64,000 nucleotides of DNA from Amphritea sp. (GCF_016744155.1 NZ_JADGEW010000014.1:1-64000), one strand, 5' to 3'; counted from the first letter of the stretch, positions 34,494-46,274 are shown. Translations and numbers: made by a program. Notes: generated from the sequence alone by a model not told the origin.

Positions 34494-36092
34494 TTAACCG
34501 AACTGGTTAGAAGTGTTCTTCGCGCCGCCAGCTTTCAGAGCGTTCTCACCAGCAAAGTATTCTTTGTGGTCGTCGCCCATGTCTGAACCAGACATGTTCT
34601 GGTGCTTAACACATGCGATACCCTGACGGATCTCCTGACGCTGTACGCCTTTAACGTAGCCCAGCATGCCTGCATCACCGAAGTACTCTTTAGCCAGGTT
34701 GTCAGTAGACAGCGCAGCAGTGTGGTAAGTCGGCAGAGTGATCAGGTGGTGGAAGATGTTCGCTTCACGAGCTGAGTCAGCCTGGAAGGTACGGATCTTA
34801 TCATCAGCAAGCTCAGCCAGAGCAGAGCTATCATAGTCAACACTCATCAGGTTGGCACGATCGTAAGCAGAAACGTCTTCACCAGCTTCTACCATGATGT
34901 CGAATGCTTGCTGACGGAAGTTCAGCGTCCAGTTGAACGATGGGCTGTTGTTGTAAACCAGCTTCGCATCAGGAATCTCTTTACGCACTTCGTTCATCAT
35001 ATCAGCGATATCTTGAACGTTTGGTGTGGCTGTTTCGATCCACAGCAGGTCAGCACCGGCTTTAATTGCTTCGATGCTGTCAAATACGCAACGCTCTTCA
35101 CCGGTACCCTGACGGAACTGGTACAGGCCAGAAGGCAGACGCTTAGGACGAACCAGCTTACCGTCACGGTTGAAGCATACGTCGCCTTCAGCCATGTCAG
35201 CAACGTCGATCTCTTCAACGTCCAGGTAAGAGTTGTAACGATCGCCCTGATCGCCTGGCTCTTTAACTACAGCGATCTCTTTAGTCAGACCAGCACCTTC
35301 AGAGTCGGTACGTGAAACGATAACACCGTTGTCGATACCCAGCTCTAGGAAAGCATAACGCAATGCGCGAATCTTAGTGTGGAAGTCAGCATGAGGTACG
35401 GTTACTTTACCGTCCTGGTGACCACATTGCTTCTCATCAGCAACCTGGTTTTCGATCTGCAGTGCACAAGCACCGGCTTCAATCATCTGCTTAGCCATCA
35501 GGTAAGTGGCTTCAGCGTTACCGAAACCGGCATCGATATCAGCAATAATTGGTACTACGTGAGTCACGTGGTTATCAATTTGATCCTGAATGTTAGCTTC
35601 TTCAGCAGCGTCGCCAGCTTCGCGAGCAGCATCCAGTGCGCGGAACAGGCCGCCCAGTTCACGTGCATCAGCTTGACGCAGGAAGGTGTAAAGCTCTTCA
35701 ACCAGGCTAGCAACAGTGGTCTTCTCGTGCATAGACTGGTCAGGTAGAGGACCGAAGTCAGAACGCAGTGCTGCAACCATCCAACCAGACAGGTAGAGGT
35801 AGCGGCGATCAGTCTGGCCATTGAAGTGCTTCTTAATAGAGATCATCTTCTGCTGGCCGATAAAACCATGCCAGCAACCCAGAGACTGAGTGTATTTAGT
35901 CTTGTCAGCGTCAAAGGCAGCCATGTCAGCGCGCATAACATCAGCGGTGTACTGAGCGATGTCCAGACCCGTTTTGAATTTGTTCTGAGCACGCATGCGA
36001 GCAGCAGATTCTGGGTTGATTGCATCCCAGGCAGAGCCGTGGGTTTCTTTCAGGCCTGCAACGGTTTGGATATCTTGATTCAGAGTAGACAT
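34494..36092 (-). CDS. aceA: isocitrate lyase, copy 1
   Basis: Isocitrate lyase splits isocitrate into glyoxylate and succinate, the first step of the glyoxylate shunt. At 532 residues this is the longer Pseudomonas-type enzyme, with the catalytic KQCGH motif at residues 221-225, the Mg-binding PIIADIDAGFGNAEAT and C-terminal LPTYHTAALSTDNLAKEYF. It is nearly identical in DNA to copy 2 at 37288-38886; I find only four differences (35967, 36036, 36069, 36085), all in the first 130 bases of the gene. A LysR gene is divergent from it. Upstream sequence is unrelated to that of copy 2. Confidence 0.96.
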   Translation of the reverse strand: MSTLNQDIQTVAGLKETHGSAWDAINPESAARMRAQNKFKTGLDIAQYTADVMRADMAAFDADKTKYTQSLGCWHGFIGQQKMISIKKHFNGQTDRRYLYLSGWMVAALRSDFGPLPDQSMHEKTTVASLVEELYTFLRQADARELGGLFRALDAAREAGDAAEEANIQDQIDNHVTHVVPIIADIDAGFGNAEATYLMAKQMIEAGACALQIENQVADEKQCGHQDGKVTVPHADFHTKIRALRYAFLELGIDNGVIVSRTDSEGAGLTKEIAVVKEPGDQGDRYNSYLDVEEIDVADMAEGDVCFNRDGKLVRPKRLPSGLYQFRQGTGEERCVFDSIEAIKAGADLLWIETATPNVQDIADMMNEVRKEIPDAKLVYNNSPSFNWTLNFRQQAFDIMVEAGEDVSAYDRANLMSVDYDSSALAELADDKIRTFQADSAREANIFHHLITLPTYHTAALSTDNLAKEYFGDAGMLGYVKGVQRQEIRQGIACVKHQNMSGSDMGDDHKEYFAGENALKAGGAKNTSNQFG

Positions 36093-36256
36093 GGACGTCT
36101 CCTTCTCTCATTAGCTTGGCAGCTGAATTGCCGCTCTGGTATTTAGTATGTGATCTATTCTATGTCTGCTATTAACATAAAGGAAATAAATGGCTATTAT
36201 ATAGACTATTCATTAAATAAATATTGCAGCTAATACTCTGTCATACGGGGCTTTGT
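36093..36256. promoter_or_regulatory. divergent promoter region of aceA copy 1 and the LysR gene
   Basis: This 164-bp AT-rich spacer should hold both promoters and LysR binding sites. I see several weak AT-rich inverted repeats around 36190-36225 but no single convincing T-N11-A operator. It shares nothing obvious with the region upstream of copy 2. Confidence 0.45.
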
Positions 36257-37189
36257 ATGAATCTAGATAAGATCGACTTAAACCTATTGGTATACCTTGA
36301 TGTGTTGCTTAGAGAGCGAAATGTAACCCGCTCGGCGAGTTTGTTGGGAATAACTCAACCTGCGATGAGTAACGGCCTACGCCGCCTGAGGGATACGTTC
36401 AGTGACCCATTATTGGTACGCACAGGTGAGGGCATGGCTCCGACTGAAAGAGCTCAGGCACTTCAGCCTTTGCTGCGACAGATCCTTTCATCGGTAGAGC
36501 AGGTGATAGAGCCCAGCAGTGCTTTTGATGCCAGCAGTAGTGATCGTGTGTTCCGAATTATGACCAGTGACTATGGTGAAGCGACATTACTGCCACGGTT
36601 GCTTAAACGGCTACGTAAAGAAGCGCCGGATATTGTACTGGATATTCTGACCCCCAGTGATATGAGCTTTACTGAAGTCGAGCAGGGACTGGTTGACCTG
36701 GTTATTAATCGTTTCGATACGATGCCCCAATCGTTTCATCAGAAAACTTTATGGCGGGACAGTTTTTCATGTCTGTTTGCGGTAGATAATCCCATCTCTC
36801 ATGATTTTAGCCTGGAAACTTATCTTCAGGCGAAGCATGTATGGGTTAGCAAGACGGGCATGGGCGCCGGGATGGGCATCACTCCAAAGGATGTGAAACG
36901 ACTAGGCTGGGTAGATGAAGCCCTGGAGAAGAGCGGCCATAAGCGCCAGATCAGGGTGTTTACCCGTCACTATCAGTCTGCCGCTCTGATTGCCGAGCAG
37001 AAAGGTTTGATAGCGACAATTCCAACCCGAGCGGCTACGGCACAATCGAACAACCCTCGTCTGGTAATTAAGCCTCCCCCATTTGATATTCCTGATTTTG
37101 AATTAAAAATGGCATGGAGCCCTTTGCTTCAACACAATGTAGCCCACCAGTGGTTGAGGAATTTGATTGCTGATGTGACAAAAGCTTAA
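36257..37189 (+). CDS. LysR-family transcriptional regulator
   Basis: The 310-residue protein has an N-terminal winged helix (LNLLVYLDVLLRERNVTRSASLLGITQPAMSNGLRRLRD) and a periplasmic-binding-like effector domain (FRIMTSDYGEATLLPRLLKRL, then MGITPKDVKRLGW). It resembles the NodD-like branch. The start is ATG 36257 after GGGG; a TTG at 36224 is possible but lacks a ribosome site. Its position between two isocitrate lyase genes, divergent from copy 1, suggests that it controls at least one of them. The inducer is unknown. Confidence 0.85.
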   Translation: MNLDKIDLNLLVYLDVLLRERNVTRSASLLGITQPAMSNGLRRLRDTFSDPLLVRTGEGMAPTERAQALQPLLRQILSSVEQVIEPSSAFDASSSDRVFRIMTSDYGEATLLPRLLKRLRKEAPDIVLDILTPSDMSFTEVEQGLVDLVINRFDTMPQSFHQKTLWRDSFSCLFAVDNPISHDFSLETYLQAKHVWVSKTGMGAGMGITPKDVKRLGWVDEALEKSGHKRQIRVFTRHYQSAALIAEQKGLIATIPTRAATAQSNNPRLVIKPPPFDIPDFELKMAWSPLLQHNVAHQWLRNLIADVTKA

Positions 37190-37246
37190 TTTAAAACGAA
37201 TCAACAACAGGAAGATAACTATTTTTTCAGGCTAGGCTGAAGACAA

Positions 37247-37275
37247 AAAAAAGGCAGCCAATTGGCTGCCTTTTT
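37247..37275. terminator. bidirectional terminator between the LysR gene and aceA copy 2
   Basis: AAAAAGGCAGCC and GGCTGCCTTTTT pair perfectly around AATT, with A- and T-runs on both sides; the flanking genes converge on it. Confidence 0.9.
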
Positions 37276-37287
37276 AGTGAGTAACTA

Positions 37288-38886
37288 TTAACCGAACTGG
37301 TTAGAAGTGTTCTTCGCGCCGCCAGCTTTCAGAGCGTTCTCACCAGCAAAGTATTCTTTGTGGTCGTCGCCCATGTCTGAACCAGACATGTTCTGGTGCT
37401 TAACACATGCGATACCCTGACGGATCTCCTGACGCTGTACGCCTTTAACGTAGCCCAGCATGCCTGCATCACCGAAGTACTCTTTAGCCAGGTTGTCAGT
37501 AGACAGCGCAGCAGTGTGGTAAGTCGGCAGAGTGATCAGGTGGTGGAAGATGTTCGCTTCACGAGCTGAGTCAGCCTGGAAGGTACGGATCTTATCATCA
37601 GCAAGCTCAGCCAGAGCAGAGCTATCATAGTCAACACTCATCAGGTTGGCACGATCGTAAGCAGAAACGTCTTCACCAGCTTCTACCATGATGTCGAATG
37701 CTTGCTGACGGAAGTTCAGCGTCCAGTTGAACGATGGGCTGTTGTTGTAAACCAGCTTCGCATCAGGAATCTCTTTACGCACTTCGTTCATCATATCAGC
37801 GATATCTTGAACGTTTGGTGTGGCTGTTTCGATCCACAGCAGGTCAGCACCGGCTTTAATTGCTTCGATGCTGTCAAATACGCAACGCTCTTCACCGGTA
37901 CCCTGACGGAACTGGTACAGGCCAGAAGGCAGACGCTTAGGACGAACCAGCTTACCGTCACGGTTGAAGCATACGTCGCCTTCAGCCATGTCAGCAACGT
38001 CGATCTCTTCAACGTCCAGGTAAGAGTTGTAACGATCGCCCTGATCGCCTGGCTCTTTAACTACAGCGATCTCTTTAGTCAGACCAGCACCTTCAGAGTC
38101 GGTACGTGAAACGATAACACCGTTGTCGATACCCAGCTCTAGGAAAGCATAACGCAATGCGCGAATCTTAGTGTGGAAGTCAGCATGAGGTACGGTTACT
38201 TTACCGTCCTGGTGACCACATTGCTTCTCATCAGCAACCTGGTTTTCGATCTGCAGTGCACAAGCACCGGCTTCAATCATCTGCTTAGCCATCAGGTAAG
38301 TGGCTTCAGCGTTACCGAAACCGGCATCGATATCAGCAATAATTGGTACTACGTGAGTCACGTGGTTATCAATTTGATCCTGAATGTTAGCTTCTTCAGC
38401 AGCGTCGCCAGCTTCGCGAGCAGCATCCAGTGCGCGGAACAGGCCGCCCAGTTCACGTGCATCAGCTTGACGCAGGAAGGTGTAAAGCTCTTCAACCAGG
38501 CTAGCAACAGTGGTCTTCTCGTGCATAGACTGGTCAGGTAGAGGACCGAAGTCAGAACGCAGTGCTGCAACCATCCAACCAGACAGGTAGAGGTAGCGGC
38601 GATCAGTCTGGCCATTGAAGTGCTTCTTAATAGAGATCATCTTCTGCTGGCCGATAAAACCATGCCAGCAACCCAGAGACTGAGTGTATTTAGTCTTGTC
38701 AGCGTCAAAGGCAGCCATGTCAGCGCGCATAACATCAGCGGTGTACTGAGCGATGTCCAGGCCCGTTTTGAATTTGTTCTGAGCACGCATGCGAGCAGCA
38801 GATTCTGGGTTGATTGCATCCCAGGCAGAACCGTGGGTTTCTTTCAGGCCTGCAACGGTTTGAATATCTTGATTCAGACTAGACAT
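37288..38886 (-). CDS. aceA: isocitrate lyase, copy 2
   Basis: This 532-residue isocitrate lyase differs from copy 1 at one residue that I can see (Ser for Thr at position 3). The block 37288-38760 appears base-for-base identical to 34494-35966, and identity stops at the stop codon, since the flanks are unrelated. Active-site motifs are the same and intact. It has its own long upstream region (38887-39470) with TGTAG/CTACA palindromes, so the two copies are likely to be expressed under different conditions. Confidence 0.96.
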   Translation of the reverse strand: MSSLNQDIQTVAGLKETHGSAWDAINPESAARMRAQNKFKTGLDIAQYTADVMRADMAAFDADKTKYTQSLGCWHGFIGQQKMISIKKHFNGQTDRRYLYLSGWMVAALRSDFGPLPDQSMHEKTTVASLVEELYTFLRQADARELGGLFRALDAAREAGDAAEEANIQDQIDNHVTHVVPIIADIDAGFGNAEATYLMAKQMIEAGACALQIENQVADEKQCGHQDGKVTVPHADFHTKIRALRYAFLELGIDNGVIVSRTDSEGAGLTKEIAVVKEPGDQGDRYNSYLDVEEIDVADMAEGDVCFNRDGKLVRPKRLPSGLYQFRQGTGEERCVFDSIEAIKAGADLLWIETATPNVQDIADMMNEVRKEIPDAKLVYNNSPSFNWTLNFRQQAFDIMVEAGEDVSAYDRANLMSVDYDSSALAELADDKIRTFQADSAREANIFHHLITLPTYHTAALSTDNLAKEYFGDAGMLGYVKGVQRQEIRQGIACVKHQNMSGSDMGDDHKEYFAGENALKAGGAKNTSNQFG

Positions 38887-39095
38887 AGTTAATCCTTCTG
38901 TTTGGTCGCTATTGTTAAGGCCGTTATATTTTAATAGGTGGCTTTGCTTATAGCGGTTTGCATCTTACGTCAGCAAATTGTCGAAGTGGCTGACACTTAA
39001 AAGAGATGCTAATAATCGGGCTTTATAGGGAGGCTGTCAAAGCCTTTTTGTGCAGAGCACAATTGCTGTAAATCTATTACAAGCCCTTATATGCT
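38887..39095. other. leader and near-promoter region of aceA copy 2
   Basis: No open frame is supported here. Going upstream it becomes increasingly AT-rich, and it should hold the transcript start of copy 2. I see no clear terminator or RNA gene in it. Confidence 0.45.
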
Positions 39096-39177
39096 GGTCT
39101 TTGTAGTCTAACTACATAAGGCGTGATCTGTTGCGTTGCAGCAAAGCCTTTAATCATCATGCCTCAGGTCTTTGTAG
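39096..39177. promoter_or_regulatory. repeated GGTCTTTGTAG and TGTAGT/ACTACA palindrome upstream of aceA copy 2
   Basis: GGTCTTTGTAG occurs at 39096-39106 and again at 39167-39177. The first copy runs into TGTAGTCTAACTACA (39102-39116), an inverted repeat. Half-sites of this kind resemble those I recall for RccR, an RpiR-family regulator of glyoxylate-shunt genes in Pseudomonas, but the spacing here may differ from that consensus. Confidence 0.5.
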
Positions 39178-39270
39178 ACGAAAGTCTAATAAGTTTATGG
39201 CCGTATGGAAAAAACGCTTTTTACAAAAAAATATAGTTATATATATAGGCATATATATTCTTAAAAATTA

Positions 39271-39290
39271 TATGTAGCCGTCACTACATA
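39271..39290. promoter_or_regulatory. TATGTAG/CTACATA inverted repeat
   Basis: TATGTAG and CTACATA flank six bases, repeating the TGTAG/CTACA half-sites seen at 39102-39116. An AT-rich run (39215-39270) lies between the two. Both could bind the same regulator. Confidence 0.45.
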
Positions 39291-39351
39291 AACAGCGAAA
39301 CGTTCGTTACGCATAAGATTTATAGCTGCATATAGCGAGTAGGCTGGATCT

Positions 39352-39380
39352 AAAAAAAAGACCACGGATAAGTGGTCTTC
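39352..39380 (-). terminator. terminator of roxA
   Basis: On the minus strand AAGACCAC and GTGGTCTT pair around a 6-nt loop and run into eight T. Confidence 0.85.
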
Positions 39381-39470
39381 TTGCGAGCTGAGCATAGGCG
39401 GCAATAAATAGGTATAGCGGAGCCCCGATTGAAACTGGCGGCTATAATGTTAGCCTATATCCTCTGCATT

Positions 39471-40631
39471 TCAGTCTTCCAGATAGATCGAGCCCTGGTT
39501 GAAGAGGTCTACCAATAGTTGCAGTTGTTGCTCGGACCACTCGCCTTGATTAATAACAATCGCAGGATTCCTGCAAAGATTTGCCGCTAATGCGCAGCTA
39601 GTATCAGAGAGCTGGAAGCTGCGACCATCGGCAAAGAATTGCAATGCGCTTTCGCTATTTAAACTATAAGAGAAACGTGCCCCCTCATTACGTACAAAAT
39701 ACAGGTCGCTTTCATTAAGCGCTGTCCGAAGTTGGTCTGTGGTGATTGCCTCTTCAGGTGCCTGGTCCAGATCCGGGTACTTAGGATCCGTTACATATTG
39801 CCCTAACCATTGTCCCAGCTTGGCATCGTCTGCCAGATAGTCGGTGAATATCTGGCGTACTTTATTAATGGCCTGAGGGGTAATTTCGCCTGAGTTATCC
39901 TGAAGGGTTAGATCTGGATCGGTATATCGTGATTCTGATGTTAGCTTTTCACCTACAAAATCGGTAAAGCTCCGCATAATTTCTGCGTGAGAAGGGGCGC
40001 GGAAACCAACTGAATAGGTCATGCAGTCATCGGATTCACCAATCCCGTTGTGACCAACCTGTGGTGGGATGTAGAGCATATCACCGGGCTCTAATACCCA
40101 GTTAAATTCGGGTTCCCACTCGGTCATTATCATTACCGGTGTATTGGGTCGGCGGGGTGAGTTCTGGTCAAAGAAACCACCGACTTCCCAGCGACGCTTA
40201 CCCTGGGTCTGGATAAGAAAGACATCGTAGTTGTCGTAATGGGGGCCAACGCCGCCACCCTGGCTAGCAAAGCTGACCATCAGATCATCAAAACGCCAGT
40301 TAGGTATAAAACGAAACTGCTCAACGATATCACTGGCTTCAGGTACCCAATGATCGACTGCCTGAACGAGTAGTGTCCAGTGAGTCTCAGGTAGGCTAGT
40401 GAAGGTCGCTTCGTCAAAGGGTCCGTGCTTAATATCAAAATCAGCACCATCAGGGCTCTGGACAACAAGGCGGGATTCAACATCCTCTTCCAGGGAGAGG
40501 CCTGCCAGCTCATCAGCACCTACGGGGGCTTCAAGATCAGGGAAAGCGTTGCGAACCAATAAAGGTTTTTTCTGCCAGTAGTCCCTTAGAAATTCTTCGA
40601 TCGAGATGTCGCCGAAAGGGGATTCGCTCAT
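39471..40631 (-). CDS. roxA: ribosomal protein uL16 arginine 3-hydroxylase (RoxA/YcfD)
   Basis: RoxA is a JmjC-type, Fe(II)/2-oxoglutarate-dependent oxygenase that hydroxylates an arginine of ribosomal protein uL16. The 386-residue protein has the iron ligands in VGPHYDNYDVFLIQTQGKRRW (HxD) and the distal His in MLYIPPQVGHNGIG, followed by the dimerisation and winged-helix regions. Length is slightly above E. coli (373). Its ATG overlaps the trmJ stop by four bases, so the two are translationally coupled. Confidence 0.92.
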   Translation of the reverse strand: MSESPFGDISIEEFLRDYWQKKPLLVRNAFPDLEAPVGADELAGLSLEEDVESRLVVQSPDGADFDIKHGPFDEATFTSLPETHWTLLVQAVDHWVPEASDIVEQFRFIPNWRFDDLMVSFASQGGGVGPHYDNYDVFLIQTQGKRRWEVGGFFDQNSPRRPNTPVMIMTEWEPEFNWVLEPGDMLYIPPQVGHNGIGESDDCMTYSVGFRAPSHAEIMRSFTDFVGEKLTSESRYTDPDLTLQDNSGEITPQAINKVRQIFTDYLADDAKLGQWLGQYVTDPKYPDLDQAPEEAITTDQLRTALNESDLYFVRNEGARFSYSLNSESALQFFADGRSFQLSDTSCALAANLCRNPAIVINQGEWSEQQLQLLVDLFNQGSIYLED

Positions 40632-41380
40632 GATTCTGATCCTTTATTGTCTGTCTCTGAAGTAACTGTTTTTGCTATGGTTTCATCAATTGATGTCAAA
40701 ATACCACGGAGCATGTTCAGTTCTGTTCGCTCCGGGCGGGAGCGATTGAAATAGCGTCGCAGCTTATCCATAACCTTGCCCTGGTGTTGTGGAATGATGA
40801 AATTTGTTCCACGCAGAGCGTTTTCAAGATGCTCATAAAACAGCTCCATGTCCCGGGTTAGAGGGTAGGGCTGTTCATGTTCTTCATAGTCCTGCTTATT
40901 ATGTGCCTGCCAGATCTCATAACAAACAAGCTGAATAGCAGCGGATACGTTTAGTACCGGATATTCAGGGTTTGCCGGGATATAGACATGGTAATTACAT
41001 TTCTGTAACTCTGAGTTATGCAGTCCCATCGTCTCACGGCCAAACACAATCGCCACTTTGCCCAGCTTGGCTTCGCCAACAATTTTTTTAGCACAGTCGT
41101 GGGCATCAAAGATTGGTAGATCAAAAGTGCGGTTGCGTGCGCTGGTGCCTATTACTAACTGACAGTCAGAAATCGCTTCATCCATTGTGCCTACCACCAC
41201 AGCTTTTTCGAGCAGATCTTTTGCTCCGGCGGCTCTGGAGTCGGCTTCTTCATCAGGAAATACACGGGGATCGACCAGGTAAAGCTGGCTCAGACCCATA
41301 TTTTTCATGGCCCGGGCGGCGGCACCTATATTGCCCGGATGAAAGGTATTGATCAGTACGATGCGAATATTTTCAAGCAT
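40628..41380 (-). CDS. trmJ: tRNA Cm32/Um32 2'-O-methyltransferase (TrmJ)
   Basis: TrmJ methylates the ribose of nucleotide 32 in tRNA. The 250-residue SPOUT-fold protein begins IRIVLINTFHPGNIGAAARAMKNMGL, and contains AIVFGRETMGLHNSEL and IPANPEYPVLNVSAAIQLVCYE, the residues of the trefoil knot that binds SAM. Its length matches the family. It is coupled to roxA by an ATGA overlap. Confidence 0.92.
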   Translation of the reverse strand: MLENIRIVLINTFHPGNIGAAARAMKNMGLSQLYLVDPRVFPDEEADSRAAGAKDLLEKAVVVGTMDEAISDCQLVIGTSARNRTFDLPIFDAHDCAKKIVGEAKLGKVAIVFGRETMGLHNSELQKCNYHVYIPANPEYPVLNVSAAIQLVCYEIWQAHNKQDYEEHEQPYPLTRDMELFYEHLENALRGTNFIIPQHQGKVMDKLRRYFNRSRPERTELNMLRGILTSIDETIAKTVTSETDNKGSES

Positions 41381-41511
41381 GTCAGCGCTGTATCCGTTTA
41401 TATATTCTGTCAGCCTGAAGTAACAGGCGGCGATTGTATCGCTAATAGTGTTGAGAAAACTTGTTCTTTATCAGGCTATGTAAAAACTCTGACACCATTT
41501 GTGGATGTCAG

Positions 41512-42354
41512 TTAGCAGTCCTGTAATTTTGCAATGAAAGTCCGTAAATCATAGATAAACCGTTCCCGGTGCCAGAGCTGCGGCGAGTGATCTGAGTTCT
41601 CATAGGTATGGAGCTCGGAGAGTCTGATGTTATCTCTGACATAGTCTGCAACCTTAGAGCTGTAGAACTGGCTTTCATCACCGTAGATCAGCAGCGCGGG
41701 GATATCCATCTGTGGCAGTACGTCACGGTAATCAGCTTCGGTCAGGCTTTCCCAGCAACGCACCAGAGGGTCACCTTTGAGAGTCTGCAGGTGTTCACGC
41801 ATCTGCTGAAATCCACGGGAATTTCGCTGATAACTTTCATAAGATTTACGGTTATAGCCATTAGCGACTAGCTGTAGCAGACCCTCGGCAAAATCCTCTT
41901 TGAGCTTACTGATCAGACGGTTGCTGGCTGCCTGATTGAAATTCCCATAGATTCCATTGTGCCAGTTATCATCAGTCACTAGCTTTGGTGACTGATCGAT
42001 AATGCAAACTCCGGCTAATTTGTCACAACCGAAATCACGAATATATTGCCAAAGAGTCAGGGCTCCCATTGAGTGGCCGACAAGTGTAACGTTGCTTAAT
42101 TGATGGTGTTCGATCAACTGTTGGAGGTCGCTGGCCATATCGCGGACATGGGTGCTGGCGGAATCAGCTATTGGGTGACCGCCGTGTCCCCGAGCGTCCC
42201 AGCAGAAGACTTCATGCTGATCGGCCAGTTCAGATGCAAAAGGTAACCAGTCTCTGGCACCGGCACTCCAGCCGTGCAGGAAGATAACAGGGCTACCCTT
42301 ACCAAGTCTTAAATAACGTATTTCAACATTATCAGATGATATTATTTTTTCCAT
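41512..42354 (-). CDS. alpha/beta-fold hydrolase
   Basis: The 280-residue protein has oxyanion motif FLHGWSAG, CWDARGHGGH, nucleophile elbow VGHSMGA with Ser95, an Asp in LIYGDESQFYS and the catalytic His in YENSDHSPQLWH, a complete triad. It resembles enol-lactone hydrolases and epoxide-hydrolase-like enzymes, but its substrate is unknown. It lies between purB and trmJ with its own spacer on each side. No signal peptide. Confidence 0.77.
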   Translation of the reverse strand: MEKIISSDNVEIRYLRLGKGSPVIFLHGWSAGARDWLPFASELADQHEVFCWDARGHGGHPIADSASTHVRDMASDLQQLIEHHQLSNVTLVGHSMGALTLWQYIRDFGCDKLAGVCIIDQSPKLVTDDNWHNGIYGNFNQAASNRLISKLKEDFAEGLLQLVANGYNRKSYESYQRNSRGFQQMREHLQTLKGDPLVRCWESLTEADYRDVLPQMDIPALLIYGDESQFYSSKVADYVRDNIRLSELHTYENSDHSPQLWHRERFIYDLRTFIAKLQDC

Positions 42355-42401
42355 AATAACAAATGGTTACCATTGATTCTTAATGTGTTTATTAGAGCAA
42401 T

Positions 42402-42429
42402 AAAAAAGCAGAGCCAATGCTCTGCTTTT
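42402..42429 (-). terminator. terminator of purB
   Basis: AAGCAGAGC and GCTCTGCTT pair around a 4-nt loop, with T-run on the minus strand. Confidence 0.85.
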
Positions 42430-42447
42430 ACGATAAAAACTGAATAA

Positions 42448-44609
<2,162 letters not shown>

Positions 44610-44626
44610 ACTGTTTACCTGTATCC

Positions 44627-45724
44627 CTATGCTTTGCCAGTGGTTTCTATTACACCACCGCCGAGGCAAATTTCGTCACTGTAGATAACAACAGACTGGC
44701 CTGGAGTGACGGCCCGCTGTGGTTCTTCAAACTCAATTCTGTAACCCTCGCCATCAGCTATCACCGTACAAGCCTGGTCAGCCTGACGGTAACGTACCTT
44801 TGCTCTGCAGCTCATCGGCAGTGCCGGCTTTTCACCATTGATCCAGAAGATGTCACTGGCGTTCAGCCAGTTACTGAACAGCAGCTCATGCTGTTGTCCC
44901 TGTACGGCGATTAATACATTTCGCTCAAGGTCCTTTTCTGCAACAAACCAGGGCTCTTCGGGGTAGTTTTTCAAACCTCCGATGCCTAAGCCCTGTCGCT
45001 GACCGATGGTGTGGTACATCAGCCCCTGATGCTGACCAATGGCGTCGCCACCAGGGGTTTCAATTTTACCTGGCTGAGCGGGCAGGTATTGCTTAAGGAA
45101 ATCGGTAAACCTGCGTTCGCCAATAAAGCAGATACCCGTGCTGTCTTTTTTGTCATGGGTTATCAAATCATACTGTTCAGCCAATCGACGTACTTCAGGT
45201 TTTTCCAGCTCACCCACGGGAAACAGGGTGAGGGCAAGCTCATTACAGCCTACCTGATGGAGGAAATAGCTTTGATCTTTATTGTTATCCAGGCCTTTGA
45301 ATAGGGCGGTTTTGCCGTTAAGTTCTGCCCGGCGGACATAATGCCCGGTGGCGATCATATCGGCGCCAAGTACTTTGGCGTAGTCGAGAAACGCTTTGAA
45401 TTTAATCTCTCGGTTACAGAGAATGTCCGGGTTTGGGGTGCGTCCCGCTTTATACTCTTCAAGAAAGTGCTCAAAGACATTATCCCAGTACTCTGAAGCG
45501 AAATTCGCTGTATGTAGCTTGATACCCAACTTATCGCTAACGGCCTGGGCATCAGCCAGATCATCCATGGCGGTACAGTAATCTGTACCATCATCTTCGT
45601 CCCAGTTTTTCATAAACAGGCCTTCAACCTGATATCCCTGCTGTTGAAGCAGGAGAGCTGAGACTGATGAATCAACGCCGCCGGACATGCCGACGATAAC
45701 TTTAATATTTGCTGGATCTGACAT
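44627..45724 (-). CDS. mnmA: tRNA-specific 2-thiouridylase (MnmA)
   Basis: MnmA puts sulfur at position 2 of the wobble uridine in tRNAs for Lys, Glu and Gln. The 365-residue protein has the PP-loop [13 protein letters not shown] for adenylation, the catalytic Cys in [15 protein letters not shown] and the second active-site Cys in [13 protein letters not shown]. All residues are intact. It lies between nudJ and hflD as in E. coli. Confidence 0.96.
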   Translation of the reverse strand: MSDPANIKVIVGMSGGVDSSVSALLLQQQGYQVEGLFMKNWDEDDGTDYCTAMDDLADAQAVSDKLGIKLHTANFASEYWDNVFEHFLEEYKAGRTPNPDILCNREIKFKAFLDYAKVLGADMIATGHYVRRAELNGKTALFKGLDNNKDQSYFLHQVGCNELALTLFPVGELEKPEVRRLAEQYDLITHDKKDSTGICFIGERRFTDFLKQYLPAQPGKIETPGGDAIGQHQGLMYHTIGQRQGLGIGGLKNYPEEPWFVAEKDLERNVLIAVQGQQHELLFSNWLNASDIFWINGEKPALPMSCRAKVRYRQADQACTVIADGEGYRIEFEEPQRAVTPGQSVVIYSDEICLGGGVIETTGKA

Positions 45725-45815
45725 AGGGCGTCTGAATGACCTTAAAACTGTTAAGTGCTTCTAATTAATATGCGACCAGAGTCGCCGATTTCAATGCTGT
45801 GTAGATAGAATTAGG

Positions 45816-46274
45816 TTAAACCGTATCATCTTCTACAATTAACTCCAGCGGATATCGTATGCCGCTAAGGTAGTCGTCGATGCATCGGATCACCATAGGG
45901 CTGCGTAGCTGCTTTTCTCGTTGTTCCAGCTCTTCCCGGCTAAGCCATAATGCGCGCTCAATGCCTGTATCCAGAGGGCTGTCTGCATCATAGCTATCTG
46001 CCTGAGCAACAAAACAGTAACGATGATAGGTGATGCCGTTTGCCGGGGCTGTATAGGTATAGATGCCCACCAGTGCGGTCGGCGTTACTGTCCAGCCGGT
46101 TTCTTCAAGGGTTTCACGAATGGCCGCCTGGATAAAAGTTTCGCCTGCTTCTAAATGACCTGCAGGTTGATTAATAACCAGCTCTCCGCGTGAAACTGAT
46201 TGTTCTTCTACGCAAAGAAACTTTTCATCCTTTTCAATTATCGTTGCCACAGTGGCGTGGGGTGTCCAACGCAT
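45816..46274 (-). CDS. nudJ: Nudix hydrolase NudJ
   Basis: NudJ hydrolyses nucleotide pyrophosphates, including the thiamine precursor HMP-PP in E. coli. The 152-residue protein has a complete Nudix box in GHLEAGETFIQAAIRETLEE followed by TGW. The start is ATG 46272-46274, giving MRWTPHATVATI; a TTG two codons earlier is less likely. It heads the minus-strand series nudJ-mnmA-hflD-purB. Confidence 0.92.
   Translation of the reverse strand: MRWTPHATVATIIEKDEKFLCVEEQSVSRGELVINQPAGHLEAGETFIQAAIRETLEETGWTVTPTALVGIYTYTAPANGITYHRYCFVAQADSYDADSPLDTGIERALWLSREELEQREKQLRSPMVIRCIDDYLSGIRYPLELIVEDDTV

Noticed and set aside
34494-38886. The aceA pair as an assembly error
   Set aside because: The flanks and the LysR gene between them are distinct, and there are four real differences, so a simple duplication artefact is unlikely, though only long reads can exclude collapse or mixing.
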